Shown here: positions 19,928 through 27,554 of the stretch, one piece after another | Layout: each line of letters begins with the position of its first letter | How positions within the stretch are numbered: position 1 is the stretch's first letter | Assembly: GCA_005862225.1 (NCBI GenBank) | Contig: SZXV01000010.1 | Location: 62,001 to 126,000, forward strand | Direction: 5' to 3' | DNA: 64,000 nt | DNA from: Chlorobium sp. | Lineage (GTDB): Bacteria; Bacteroidota; Chlorobiia; Chlorobiales; Chlorobiaceae | Notes under the pieces: generated by a model | Seen by the model: the letters and a program-made list of their open reading frames with translations, nothing else | The model's database searches: none | Told to the model about the DNA's origin: nothing | Position numbers and translations under genes: made by a program

Positions 19928-19989
19928 GGTCTAACGCCTAAATAACCCGCAAAACCGAAGGTTTTGACAGGTTGATCTATATGTTAGCT
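19928..19989 (-). repeat. attC-like integron recombination site
   Basis: Minus strand: AGCTAACATATAGATCAACCTGTCAAAACCTTCGGTTTTGCGGGTTATTTAGGCGTTAGACC; terminal TAAC...GTTAGAC (GTTRRRY) and inner inverted repeat AACCTGTCAAAACC/GGTTTTGCGGGTT; about 27 nt after the stop at 20017. Confidence 0.75.
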
Positions 19990-20016
19990 TACTCCTTCCT
20001 CCATCTATGACCACTT

Positions 20017-20679
20017 TCAGAACTCATTAGCTTGCTTTGAGTTTTCGAGATACTGCAACTCTTTGCTGTAGTATTCTACAATGTGACCAATATCGAAGTC
20101 CTTCCCGGAAAGAGATAAATAGATTTCAGTTGTATTCGTTTCCCATGAAGTTACGAAGGTAACATTTCCAGAACTGATCTGCTGTCCCCAATGGGTTGGT
20201 TCTTTCTTCCAAATGCTGTTATCATCTTTCCAGACTTGCTTAGAACTACTACTCTTGCCATATTTGCCTTCAAGAATTGTCTTAGCATTGTTGTAGTCAT
20301 CAATATAGTCGTTATAGTTAGTATGTCGCGACTGAAAAATATACCTACCTCGAACGAGACGATCGTCAACATAGTAGTAGGCGACAAAGCAGTCGATGCC
20401 AGCAACTTTGGTTTGGAATGCTATGACATTATCCTTATCATAATCTGGCTTCTTCCCTTCGGAGGAAATAGCTGCCGCTCTTGGTGTACCCCAAAGCACG
20501 TTTCTAAAATCCGAAGAATTTGCTGACTTGTCCTGAACGACCTTCCATGTTCCATTGTCGTAAAGAACAGCTACTCGCCCGTCGTAAAGTATAATCTTTT
20601 CGTCTCCAATCGCTGTCGCTGTCGACACAACGAGAAACAAGAAAAAGAGCGATAGATGAATACTGCTTTGAATCCTCAT
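20017..20679 (-). CDS. hypothetical exported protein
   Basis: Signal peptide SLFFLFLVVSTATAIGDEK; coding-like composition; directly followed by an attC-like site. Confidence 0.7.
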   Translation of the reverse strand: MRIQSSIHLSLFFLFLVVSTATAIGDEKIILYDGRVAVLYDNGTWKVVQDKSANSSDFRNVLWGTPRAAAISSEGKKPDYDKDNVIAFQTKVAGIDCFVAYYYVDDRLVRGRYIFQSRHTNYNDYIDDYNNAKTILEGKYGKSSSSKQVWKDDNSIWKKEPTHWGQQISSGNVTFVTSWETNTTEIYLSLSGKDFDIGHIVEYYSKELQYLENSKQANEF

Positions 20680-20746
20680 TTTTTCCTCCTATTGGCTCAA
20701 TGCCATCTATTTTCTCCGTTTTTCTTCCGCGCCCGCAGGGTCAACC

Positions 20747-21090
20747 TAACAATAATTAGATGGATCCGCCTATACTGCGGATTTTTGAGTTAAAGTACAT
20801 ATAAGACGTCATTTTCAAACCAAAAAAATAGTTCTAACCGTTTTTTTATAAATAAGTTAAATCTTTTATTGCTTTTTATTTCAGCGTTTTATATGGATCG
20901 GCATAAAAACGATACTTACAAGCCGTCAACAGGCCTTTTTACTCCATAACCACCTTTTTTATAACTTGCGTGTAAATTATTGTAGCACTTATATCTTTAT
21001 ACTCCAAAAATCAGATCGTCTTTACTAAACTGTGTTCATGGACTCCATCCTGGAAGGAAAAAAATATAACGATAGCAAAGATGAGCCTCT
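20747..21090. repeat. dispersed repeat, copy 1 (about 345 bp)
   Basis: TAACAATAATTAGATGGATCCGCCTATACTGC...GATAGCAAAGATGAGCCTCT matches 27555-27901 with scattered substitutions. Confidence 0.88.
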
Positions 21091-21096
21091 CATAGT

Positions 21097-21345
21097 TCAC
21101 TCACCTATCGCCTCACTCAACCTCTCGCGGACAAAATGGCTGAGACGGGCTATGCCGAGGTTTCGGGCCAGTTCAACCTGGTCGCCATTGGTTGCAAGCA
21201 GTTTGTCTATGGCACCGAGGATCCCCAAGGCACTGACCTCTTCCTGGAAGATGGATTCGACCATGTGCATGACGCGCCGAACCTTTTCCCCACCTGCATC
21301 ACTCTCAGAGGTACTATCTTTTTTACCTGTTGCACTCTTTCATTT
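21097..21345 (-). pseudogene. C-terminal relic of an unidentified protein
   Basis: Minus-strand frame ...SATGKKDSTSESDAGGEKVRRVMHMVESIFQEEVSALGILGAIDKLLATNGDQVELARNLGIARLSHFVRERLSEAIGE*; no start in the window segment, abuts the ATPase unit. Confidence 0.5.
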
Positions 21346-21386
21346 TTTCGGCTATTTTTATACTCTATAATAAAATTAGCCGAATC

Positions 21387-22607
21387 ATGCCATACAAGAC
21401 CAGAACACTTGAGATCTTTTTCCTGCAAGCGAGTCAACAATTCCCCGTCATGCTGCTGACCGGACCTCGCCAAACCGGAAAAACAACATTCCTTCGCCAC
21501 CTGGCAGGAGAAGAGCGGTCGTATGCCTCTCTTGACGACCCGATGCTCCGGGCACTCGCCAGGGAAGAACCCGCGCTTTTCCTGCAACGCTTTACCTCAC
21601 CGGTTCTCATCGACGAAATCCAGTACGCACCCCAGCTTCTGCCCTACATCAAAATGGCGGTCGACAACGAACAGCAAGCCGGAAAATTCTGGCTCACCGG
21701 CTCACAGCAATTCCATTTGATGAAAGGGGTCAGTGAATCGCTCGCTGGTCGTGTCGGGGTGGTCAACCTGCTTGGATTCTCGCAGAGAGAGCTTTTTGAC
21801 ACTCCTTCTGCAGAGCCGTTTCTGCCGATTCCAGAAATCATGAAACAACGTGCAGAAAGCCGGCAATTGCTTCTGCCGGAACTCTACCGGAAAATCTGGC
21901 TTGGATCGTTTCCCGCTCTTCATCAGGAGAATCCTGCCGATCATGACCTGTTCTACAGTTCATACGTCCAGACCTATCTGCAACGTGATGTGCGGGATCT
22001 GGCCAATGTCGGCGACGAAAGTGCATTCCTGAGTTTTCTCCGCTCCTGTGCAGCACGAACCGGCCAGATGCTCAATATCCTGGATCTTTGCCGCAACAGC
22101 GACATCAACCATGCGACCGGAAAACGATGGCTCTCGATTCTTGAAAATTCAGGCATCGTCTACCTGCTCGAACCATGGCACACCAATATCAACAAAAGAG
22201 TGGTGAAAACCCCGAAACTGTACTTCCTCGATACGGGACTTGCAGCCTGGCTGACCGAGTGGACATCACCCGAAACGCTGGAAGCGGGAGCGATGTCAGG
22301 AGCCATTCTTGAAAGCTGGGTGGTATCGGAGATCATCAAAAGCTGGTGGCACAACGGCAAACGAGCCCCCATTTATTACTATCGCGACAAGGATGCAAAA
22401 GAGATTGATCTGCTCATTCATCAGAACGGCACACTCTATCCGGTAGAAATAAAAAAATCGGCAAGTCCGGGAAAAGAGGCCACTGGCCATTTCGAGGTGC
22501 TTCAAACCCTGAAACAACCGATCGGGCAGGGGTGCGTCATCTCGCTTGCCCCCATGTATCTCCCGATCACATCTACCATCAATAACGTACCAGTGGGAAT
22601 GGTGTAA
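21387..22607 (+). CDS. AAA ATPase with DUF4143 domain (intact copy)
   Basis: LLTGPRQTGKTTFLRHLAGEERSYASLDDP Walker A; SPVLIDEIQYAPQLLPYIK; C-terminal DUF4143 SWVVSEIIKSWWHNGKRAPIYYYRDKDAKEIDLLI. Confidence 0.92.
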   Translation: MPYKTRTLEIFFLQASQQFPVMLLTGPRQTGKTTFLRHLAGEERSYASLDDPMLRALAREEPALFLQRFTSPVLIDEIQYAPQLLPYIKMAVDNEQQAGKFWLTGSQQFHLMKGVSESLAGRVGVVNLLGFSQRELFDTPSAEPFLPIPEIMKQRAESRQLLLPELYRKIWLGSFPALHQENPADHDLFYSSYVQTYLQRDVRDLANVGDESAFLSFLRSCAARTGQMLNILDLCRNSDINHATGKRWLSILENSGIVYLLEPWHTNINKRVVKTPKLYFLDTGLAAWLTEWTSPETLEAGAMSGAILESWVVSEIIKSWWHNGKRAPIYYYRDKDAKEIDLLIHQNGTLYPVEIKKSASPGKEATGHFEVLQTLKQPIGQGCVISLAPMYLPITSTINNVPVGMV

Positions 22608-22759
22608 CCCGGGATCAGGAATACAGTGCATGATCACTGGTTGAACCGACTCAGCATTTTGTCGGTCAGTTTGGCAAGCTTGTTTCTCTGAAGCGGAACT
22701 CCGACGTTAATCAATCACGTCATCGAGACGGCTTTCGATAGCGACTATCTGTAATTCAA

Positions 22760-23971
22760 TTATCGGCCAATTGCAAAATTCTGCTCGTCTGATTGTCGAG
22801 GATGATGCGTCCCGTCCATGTTGACTTCCGGGTTAGGCGTTTTAAGTTGCTTCGCCAATGTAAAGCCTATTTTTTCTGCCAGTAATACAGGAACGGCGTT
22901 TCCAATTTGACGCATAGCCTCACCCCAGGCACCTTTGATGACGAAATCATCAGGGAACGTTTGAATTCGTTTTGCTTCAAAGGTTGTCAGGTATCGAACG
23001 CGGCCATCATTGAAACGGATCATGTTTTCCCCTCCTGGCACTCCGTGTCCGCCTGCTTTGATTGTTTTTGACGGCCAATCAAAATCACTACCTGTATGCC
23101 CTTGGTAGGCACGCGCACCATCCCGAAAGATGTGGTCGATTATTCCATGATCTGATTTTGGGTCTGGCGTATCACATAATGCATCCCGCATGGTTTGCCA
23201 GGGCAATAATTCTGGTTCAAACATTCCGTACTTGTCTCTTAGTCGAGATATTCTCTCTCTCAGAGATGCATCTACATCAGGTTGCAAGAGTTTCGGTACT
23301 CTATGGCGCGACCAGTATTCGCCCGTTACGTACATGTCCCAGAGAAGCCTCTCTTCTGAGTGTGTTTCAACAGGGAATGACCAGGGCAATGAGATGTCTG
23401 CTCTTGTTCCAACAATTACAACCCGCTCTCGTGTTTGTGGCACGCCATAATCTGCGGCATTTATCAGTTTGAACTGCACATTGTACTTTTTCCCTGTATA
23501 GTAAAGTCTACCAATATTGCGTAGTTCATCGAGGTGCCTTTTCCAGTTGGAGTCATTGCCCGAAATAAAATCCGGGTAACGTAATCTGAGAATTATGTAT
23601 TCAAAATACTCGGAAAAAGTTGGGCGAAGCAGGCCTTTAACATTTTCAAATATAAATGCTTTTGGAGCAAGTTTTTCGATTGCGCGTATGGCATACGGAA
23701 ACATATCCCGGTTGTCCAGGTCGGCTTTGTGCTTGCCGCCCAGTGAAAATGGCTGGCACGGCGGGCCTCCTGCAACAATATCAATATTCGCAAGGCTGTT
23801 TAAATCAAAATCTTTTATGTCACCAAAGAAGACTCGCGCAGGATCAAAATTCTCAGAAAGCGACTCACACGCATGCCGATTAAACTCAACAAAGGCGGTG
23901 TGCTCAAATCCGGACAACTCCAGGCCCTTTGCCAGACCGCCTGCACCTGAAAAAATTTCAAGAGTCTTCAT
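22760..23971 (-). CDS. C5-cytosine DNA methyltransferase (probable partner of an Eco29kI-like REase)
   Basis: EIFSGAGGLAKGLELSGF, GGPPCQPFSLGGK, FENVKGL, C-terminal RYLTTFEAKRIQTFPDDF...IGNAVP. Confidence 0.93.
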   Translation of the reverse strand: MKTLEIFSGAGGLAKGLELSGFEHTAFVEFNRHACESLSENFDPARVFFGDIKDFDLNSLANIDIVAGGPPCQPFSLGGKHKADLDNRDMFPYAIRAIEKLAPKAFIFENVKGLLRPTFSEYFEYIILRLRYPDFISGNDSNWKRHLDELRNIGRLYYTGKKYNVQFKLINAADYGVPQTRERVVIVGTRADISLPWSFPVETHSEERLLWDMYVTGEYWSRHRVPKLLQPDVDASLRERISRLRDKYGMFEPELLPWQTMRDALCDTPDPKSDHGIIDHIFRDGARAYQGHTGSDFDWPSKTIKAGGHGVPGGENMIRFNDGRVRYLTTFEAKRIQTFPDDFVIKGAWGEAMRQIGNAVPVLLAEKIGFTLAKQLKTPNPEVNMDGTHHPRQSDEQNFAIGR

Positions 23972-24155
23972 TGCGATGGCCCCAACTTCTCAAGGTGAAG
24001 GCGAATATTTGTAATTATTGTGTTTTTCTCGGCATGTTTCCCATTGCATTTATTCGCCCAAGTCCGGCCTTCATGAATAACATCCCAATCTGATTTAGCT
24101 TGTTCGTATCGCCCTCTTCCAGGGTCGTGATTGCCAAATCCATCACAATGTATTG
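23968..24155 (-). pseudogene. C-terminal part of an Eco29kI-like restriction endonuclease, overlapping the methyltransferase start (ATGA)
   Basis: PIHCDGFGNHDPGRGRYEQAKSDWDVIHEGRTWANKCNGKHAEKNTIITNIRLHLEKLGPSQ*; resembles the end of Eco29kI-family REases (DGFGNHDPG..R....WD..H.GR.WA). Confidence 0.7.
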
Positions 24156-24157
24156 GA

Positions 24158-24664
24158 TTACTTCTTCGGCAACTCAGGTAGGCTATCAAGTTTTAAAAGC
24201 TGGTTTCTGCCACAATACATTGCAATTATAAAAAACAAAAAAACAGCCACAAACCAGAGCCACTCATAATAAAGAACGATTCCTCTCGTTTTCCATAGTA
24301 GGGCAATGGCTGCAACAAAGGAAAGTATAGTAAAGCCACGTGATCCCATAACGAAGAAGCGATCTCTATTTTGGCTAACAAAGGACTCATAATCTTGTTC
24401 AGTTTTATCACTACTGGGATGAAGGCGGAGAAAAGCACCAACACGACGTATTGAGAAATGCTCACCCATTACGAGAAAGTCTAGAAATACAGCTACAAGA
24501 GGGGCAAAGTACAATGTTTGGTAGAATGCCGTAATATCATTGATCTTGATAGCACCGAAACCTAAGAGGGCTGATACGAAGGTAATTTTTAGAACATCAA
24601 GCCTGTTTCGACGATGCTGGGTTTCACTAATTTCCTTGTAAAGCCTATTGAAGGTTGGATTCAT
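24158..24664 (-). CDS. hypothetical multi-pass membrane protein
   Basis: Several TM segments (ITFVSALLGFGAI, TLYFAPLVAVFLDFLVM, FTILSFVAAIALLW, WLWFVAVFLFFIIAMYC); AAAGGAGAAG RBS right after an attC-like site. Confidence 0.75.
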   Translation of the reverse strand: MNPTFNRLYKEISETQHRRNRLDVLKITFVSALLGFGAIKINDITAFYQTLYFAPLVAVFLDFLVMGEHFSIRRVGAFLRLHPSSDKTEQDYESFVSQNRDRFFVMGSRGFTILSFVAAIALLWKTRGIVLYYEWLWFVAVFLFFIIAMYCGRNQLLKLDSLPELPKK

Positions 24665-24679
24665 TTTCTTCTCCTTTAT

Positions 24680-24750
24680 GCCAACGCCGCGCTCTGCGGC
24701 AAATTTGGAGCGCAGCGGAAAATTTGTCCGACAGAAGCGCCTTGTTAGGT
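24680..24750 (-). repeat. attC-like integron recombination site
   Basis: Minus strand: ACCTAACAAGGCGCTTCTGTCGGACAAATTTTCCGCTGCGCTCCAAATTTGCCGCAGAGCGCGGCGTTGGC; arm GCGCTTCTGTCGGACAAATTT pairs with AAATTTGCCGCAGAGCGC leaving single unpaired bases; ACCTAAC...GTTGGC ends. Confidence 0.88.
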
Positions 24751-24753
24751 GCT

Positions 24754-25590
24754 TTAAATACCATTTCTCGCTGACTTAATATCAAGAAGATTAATTTTAT
24801 CAATCTTGCTCTTGTGGATGACAATCGTTAGCTTCGCCGGGTACTTGAACCGCATTTCACTAATGCGGAATGTCCACAACATTATTTTCAAAAGATCTTC
24901 ATCACTTATAGTTTTATGCCCTTGAATTCGTGTAATCCCAGAACCAAAAATCGGCGTAGTTACGCTCTGCTGACCATACACATTGTTGACCTTGTCCCAA
25001 AAATTAATTAGAAATTCAAGGTACTCAGGAATAGTGAGCACTGCTTTATTGTTATTATCGAACTTCGAAAAAGCGGCCAAAAGAAAATCTTTATATACGC
25101 AAATAGAGCCGATCTGATACCGCCACTTTTTACCCACGACTCGCTCGGCGTTGCTCCCAAGTTTTTCACTTTCATCGAAGGGATAGTTATCGATATGGCT
25201 ATCAAGTTCTGAAACTTGATCACCACAATGATGTTTTATAAAAATTCCGTTCAGTGAATTTTCAGAAATTATTTTGTTATCTACGATTGTGTCAAAGTAC
25301 TCATTGAAAGCAATGGCCTTTAAGCCGGGTTCGGAAAAAATGTCGCCTACTTTTATCGTGACCTCACTTCCTTCAATATTGATATCAATTTTATTGAGAT
25401 TGTTAGACCAAATCCAAATTGCCAAATAAATCAACGCCAACAGCCCAATAAATATCCATCCATAGGTGCTTTTGCAATTTGTTGGAATATCGACAAACAA
25501 TACAACTAAAGAAAGAGTCGCGCTTATGGCTGAGGTAATCTTGAGAAAGTTCTCAATCACCCTCCTGTCAATGAAACTAACCTTTGTCAT
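24754..25590 (-). CDS. TM-macro domain protein (type II Thoeris ThsA-like)
   Basis: Two N-terminal TM helices (ITSAISATLSLVVLFVDIP, WIFIGLLALIYLAIWIW) followed by a macro-like domain (ITVKVGDIFSEP-type: VTIKVGDIFSEPGLKAIAFNEYFDTIVDNKIISENSLNGIFI); 4-bp overlap with the TIR gene. Confidence 0.75.
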   Translation of the reverse strand: MTKVSFIDRRVIENFLKITSAISATLSLVVLFVDIPTNCKSTYGWIFIGLLALIYLAIWIWSNNLNKIDINIEGSEVTIKVGDIFSEPGLKAIAFNEYFDTIVDNKIISENSLNGIFIKHHCGDQVSELDSHIDNYPFDESEKLGSNAERVVGKKWRYQIGSICVYKDFLLAAFSKFDNNNKAVLTIPEYLEFLINFWDKVNNVYGQQSVTTPIFGSGITRIQGHKTISDEDLLKIMLWTFRISEMRFKYPAKLTIVIHKSKIDKINLLDIKSARNGI

Positions 25591-26150
25591 ATTTTGTACC
25601 AGTAATAATCTGGACTCGTTTTGGTGGCAACCATAAAATCGCTGTCTTTGAGCGCTGCCTCAATGATGTCCTTCTTGTTGGGGATGTGAAGTGACGGAAC
25701 CTTACTCATTGAATCTCTAAAAATAGGTAAGTTACCCCACAGATTCTTTACAGACTGTCTCAGTGAACCATTAATCAGCAGGCTGGCCTTAGAGTCATAC
25801 TCTGGATATACAACAATAACAGGCAGTCCTTGATTATTTATTCCGTAGTCAATTTCTTCACGTAGAGCTCTTGAGCTTACTGTGCTGGAGCTAAGAAAAA
25901 GTACAACATTTTTAGAACTCCTAAGACGCTCTTGAAGTCTTGGCTTTAGTGTTTTTTCCCAATCGCTGCCGTCACGGACGTTGTATGTCTTATCATGCGA
26001 ATCATTAAATGGAAATGATGCTTCTTTTCCTTTCCATGCCCGCAACATGTTGTAATAGCAGAAATCTTTTGTTGCATTTGCGCCGAGAGCGCTTGCGTTG
26101 AAAGGTTCTGCAACATAAAAGGCTGCGTAATTGCCGTTTTTATATACCAT
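25587..26150 (-). CDS. TIR-like (MTH538/DUF1863-type) domain protein (Thoeris ThsB-like)
   Basis: AAFYVAEPFNASALGANATKDFCYYNMLRAWKGKEASFPFNDSHDKTYNVRDGSDWEKTLKPRLQERLRSSKNVVLFLSSSTVSSRALREEIDYGINNQGLPVIVVYPE. Confidence 0.82.
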   Translation of the reverse strand: MVYKNGNYAAFYVAEPFNASALGANATKDFCYYNMLRAWKGKEASFPFNDSHDKTYNVRDGSDWEKTLKPRLQERLRSSKNVVLFLSSSTVSSRALREEIDYGINNQGLPVIVVYPEYDSKASLLINGSLRQSVKNLWGNLPIFRDSMSKVPSLHIPNKKDIIEAALKDSDFMVATKTSPDYYWYKI

Positions 26151-26194
26151 TTTTTTCTCCAAATTTTAATTTTCCAGTAGCCAAGCTTGGCCCC

Positions 26195-26360
26195 TAACAA
26201 TAATTAGATGGATCAGCCAATACCGCAGATTTTTTAATTCTAACCCATATAAGCCGCAAATTCAAAATCATATAAAACGCTGTTAATTTCCTTATTCTCA
26301 GCAATTTATACCATAATCACTTTTTATTTGAGCGTCTTATATTGATCAGCATAAGACCGC
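26195..26360. repeat. dispersed repeat, diverged partial copy
   Basis: TAACAATAATTAGATGGATCAGCC...CTTATATTGATCAGCATAA, similar to 20747-20915 and 27555-27720. Confidence 0.7.
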
Positions 26361-26722
26361 TGCTAAAACCCCATAGTTCCAGAAGTTCCTACCACCAGCT
26401 CGAGCATCGGGAAATATACGTCATATTCAGCAAAATTATATCCTCAGAATCAACCAGTATTGTTGCTGACAGCCTGATGCAGTTCATCTTCATCGGCTAT
26501 GGCATCCTGCACCAGATCATCAACGAAACCGATGGAGCCCATTATGAGTTGGAAGTCTTTACTATGAGAGTAAGATCGATAATAAATTCACCGAGGTGAA
26601 ATGTGGATGCTCAGGAAAATGTCAACAAGTTTTTCAAACGTTTCCTCGTAAGGCGTTGAGTAAAGAGAGTAGGCGAACGTCGCTTTTGCAATTTGAGAGA
26701 ATACCGAATGTCAAAGCTGTTT

Positions 26723-27523
26723 CTATTGCACAGCCTCATAGCGGATTCCGAGTGCAAATGTGTTTCGGCCGTTACAGCTTGGACATATCCAACTCTTCCC
26801 GACTTCCAGCTCATGGAGCCAAACGACTATTTTGTGAGTACAATCACCATTCGCGCACTCAACTTCATATTGTTGCGGTTGCCATTCGACATTGTTATTC
26901 CCTTTGTCGACAATGAGGTATGAAGCATGGCACTCGTAGCATTCGACCTCCACTATTTCTTGCCCGTAGGGTATGCGCTTACGAACTGGTTTCCTGCATT
27001 CCACACACTCCATCGTCGCAAAACTACCCAATGTAACATTGAAGACTGGGGATACAAGAACTGCTCTGACAAACGCTGCAATTTCCTCACAACGGAATCG
27101 TATCTTGCCAAAGTCCAGCGACTTTCCTGCTCTGACCTGTTTCATCGACTGGACATGGAGATAGTTGCCTAAGGCGTCATAATGTTTCCGCAAGGTGGCC
27201 ATATTGAGAACTTTCTCTGAACCCAAAGACCTCATCACCTGGGCCGGAACGCCGTACTCTTCTTCTTCGCCAAATGCGAAGGAGCTATCCTTGTCGGCTG
27301 TGGGATCTATATCCAGAAGCACCGTCATCACCTTGCGCGGTTGCCAAGTCTCGTATTCTGCTGGTGGAAATTCGTCCTTGTACGCAAGGGCACGGTCGTA
27401 AGTAAGTGCCTCCATTGACATCCGGAGTTCAAGGGCGGCGTATTTCAACCGTTCATCATCGCCGTTCCCAAGCTCTTCTTCGTACCGTTTAAGACATTTT
27501 CGCGCGTAATTGCGATAATTCAT
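26723..27523 (-). CDS. hypothetical protein with several C-terminal CxxC pairs (zinc-ribbon-like)
   Basis: Full-length ORF; CVECRKPVRKRIPYGQEIVEVECYECHASYLI and CANGDCTHKIVVWLHELEVGKSWICPSCNGRNTF. Confidence 0.8.
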   Translation of the reverse strand: MNYRNYARKCLKRYEEELGNGDDERLKYAALELRMSMEALTYDRALAYKDEFPPAEYETWQPRKVMTVLLDIDPTADKDSSFAFGEEEEYGVPAQVMRSLGSEKVLNMATLRKHYDALGNYLHVQSMKQVRAGKSLDFGKIRFRCEEIAAFVRAVLVSPVFNVTLGSFATMECVECRKPVRKRIPYGQEIVEVECYECHASYLIVDKGNNNVEWQPQQYEVECANGDCTHKIVVWLHELEVGKSWICPSCNGRNTFALGIRYEAVQ

Positions 27524-27554
27524 GTTTTTATCTCATATGCTTTTTTGGAGTGCA

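Noticed and set aside
20747-20915. Calling the 20.7/26.2/27.5 kb repeats full attC sites
   Set aside because: Only one GTTRRRY-like end is visible and no clear inverted partner arm was found by eye; reported only as repeats with an attC-like end.
26342-26599. 85-aa plus-strand ORF (possible transporter fragment)
   Set aside because: Starts inside a repeat, no RBS, and the opposite strand also shows coding-like codons; undecidable without a search.
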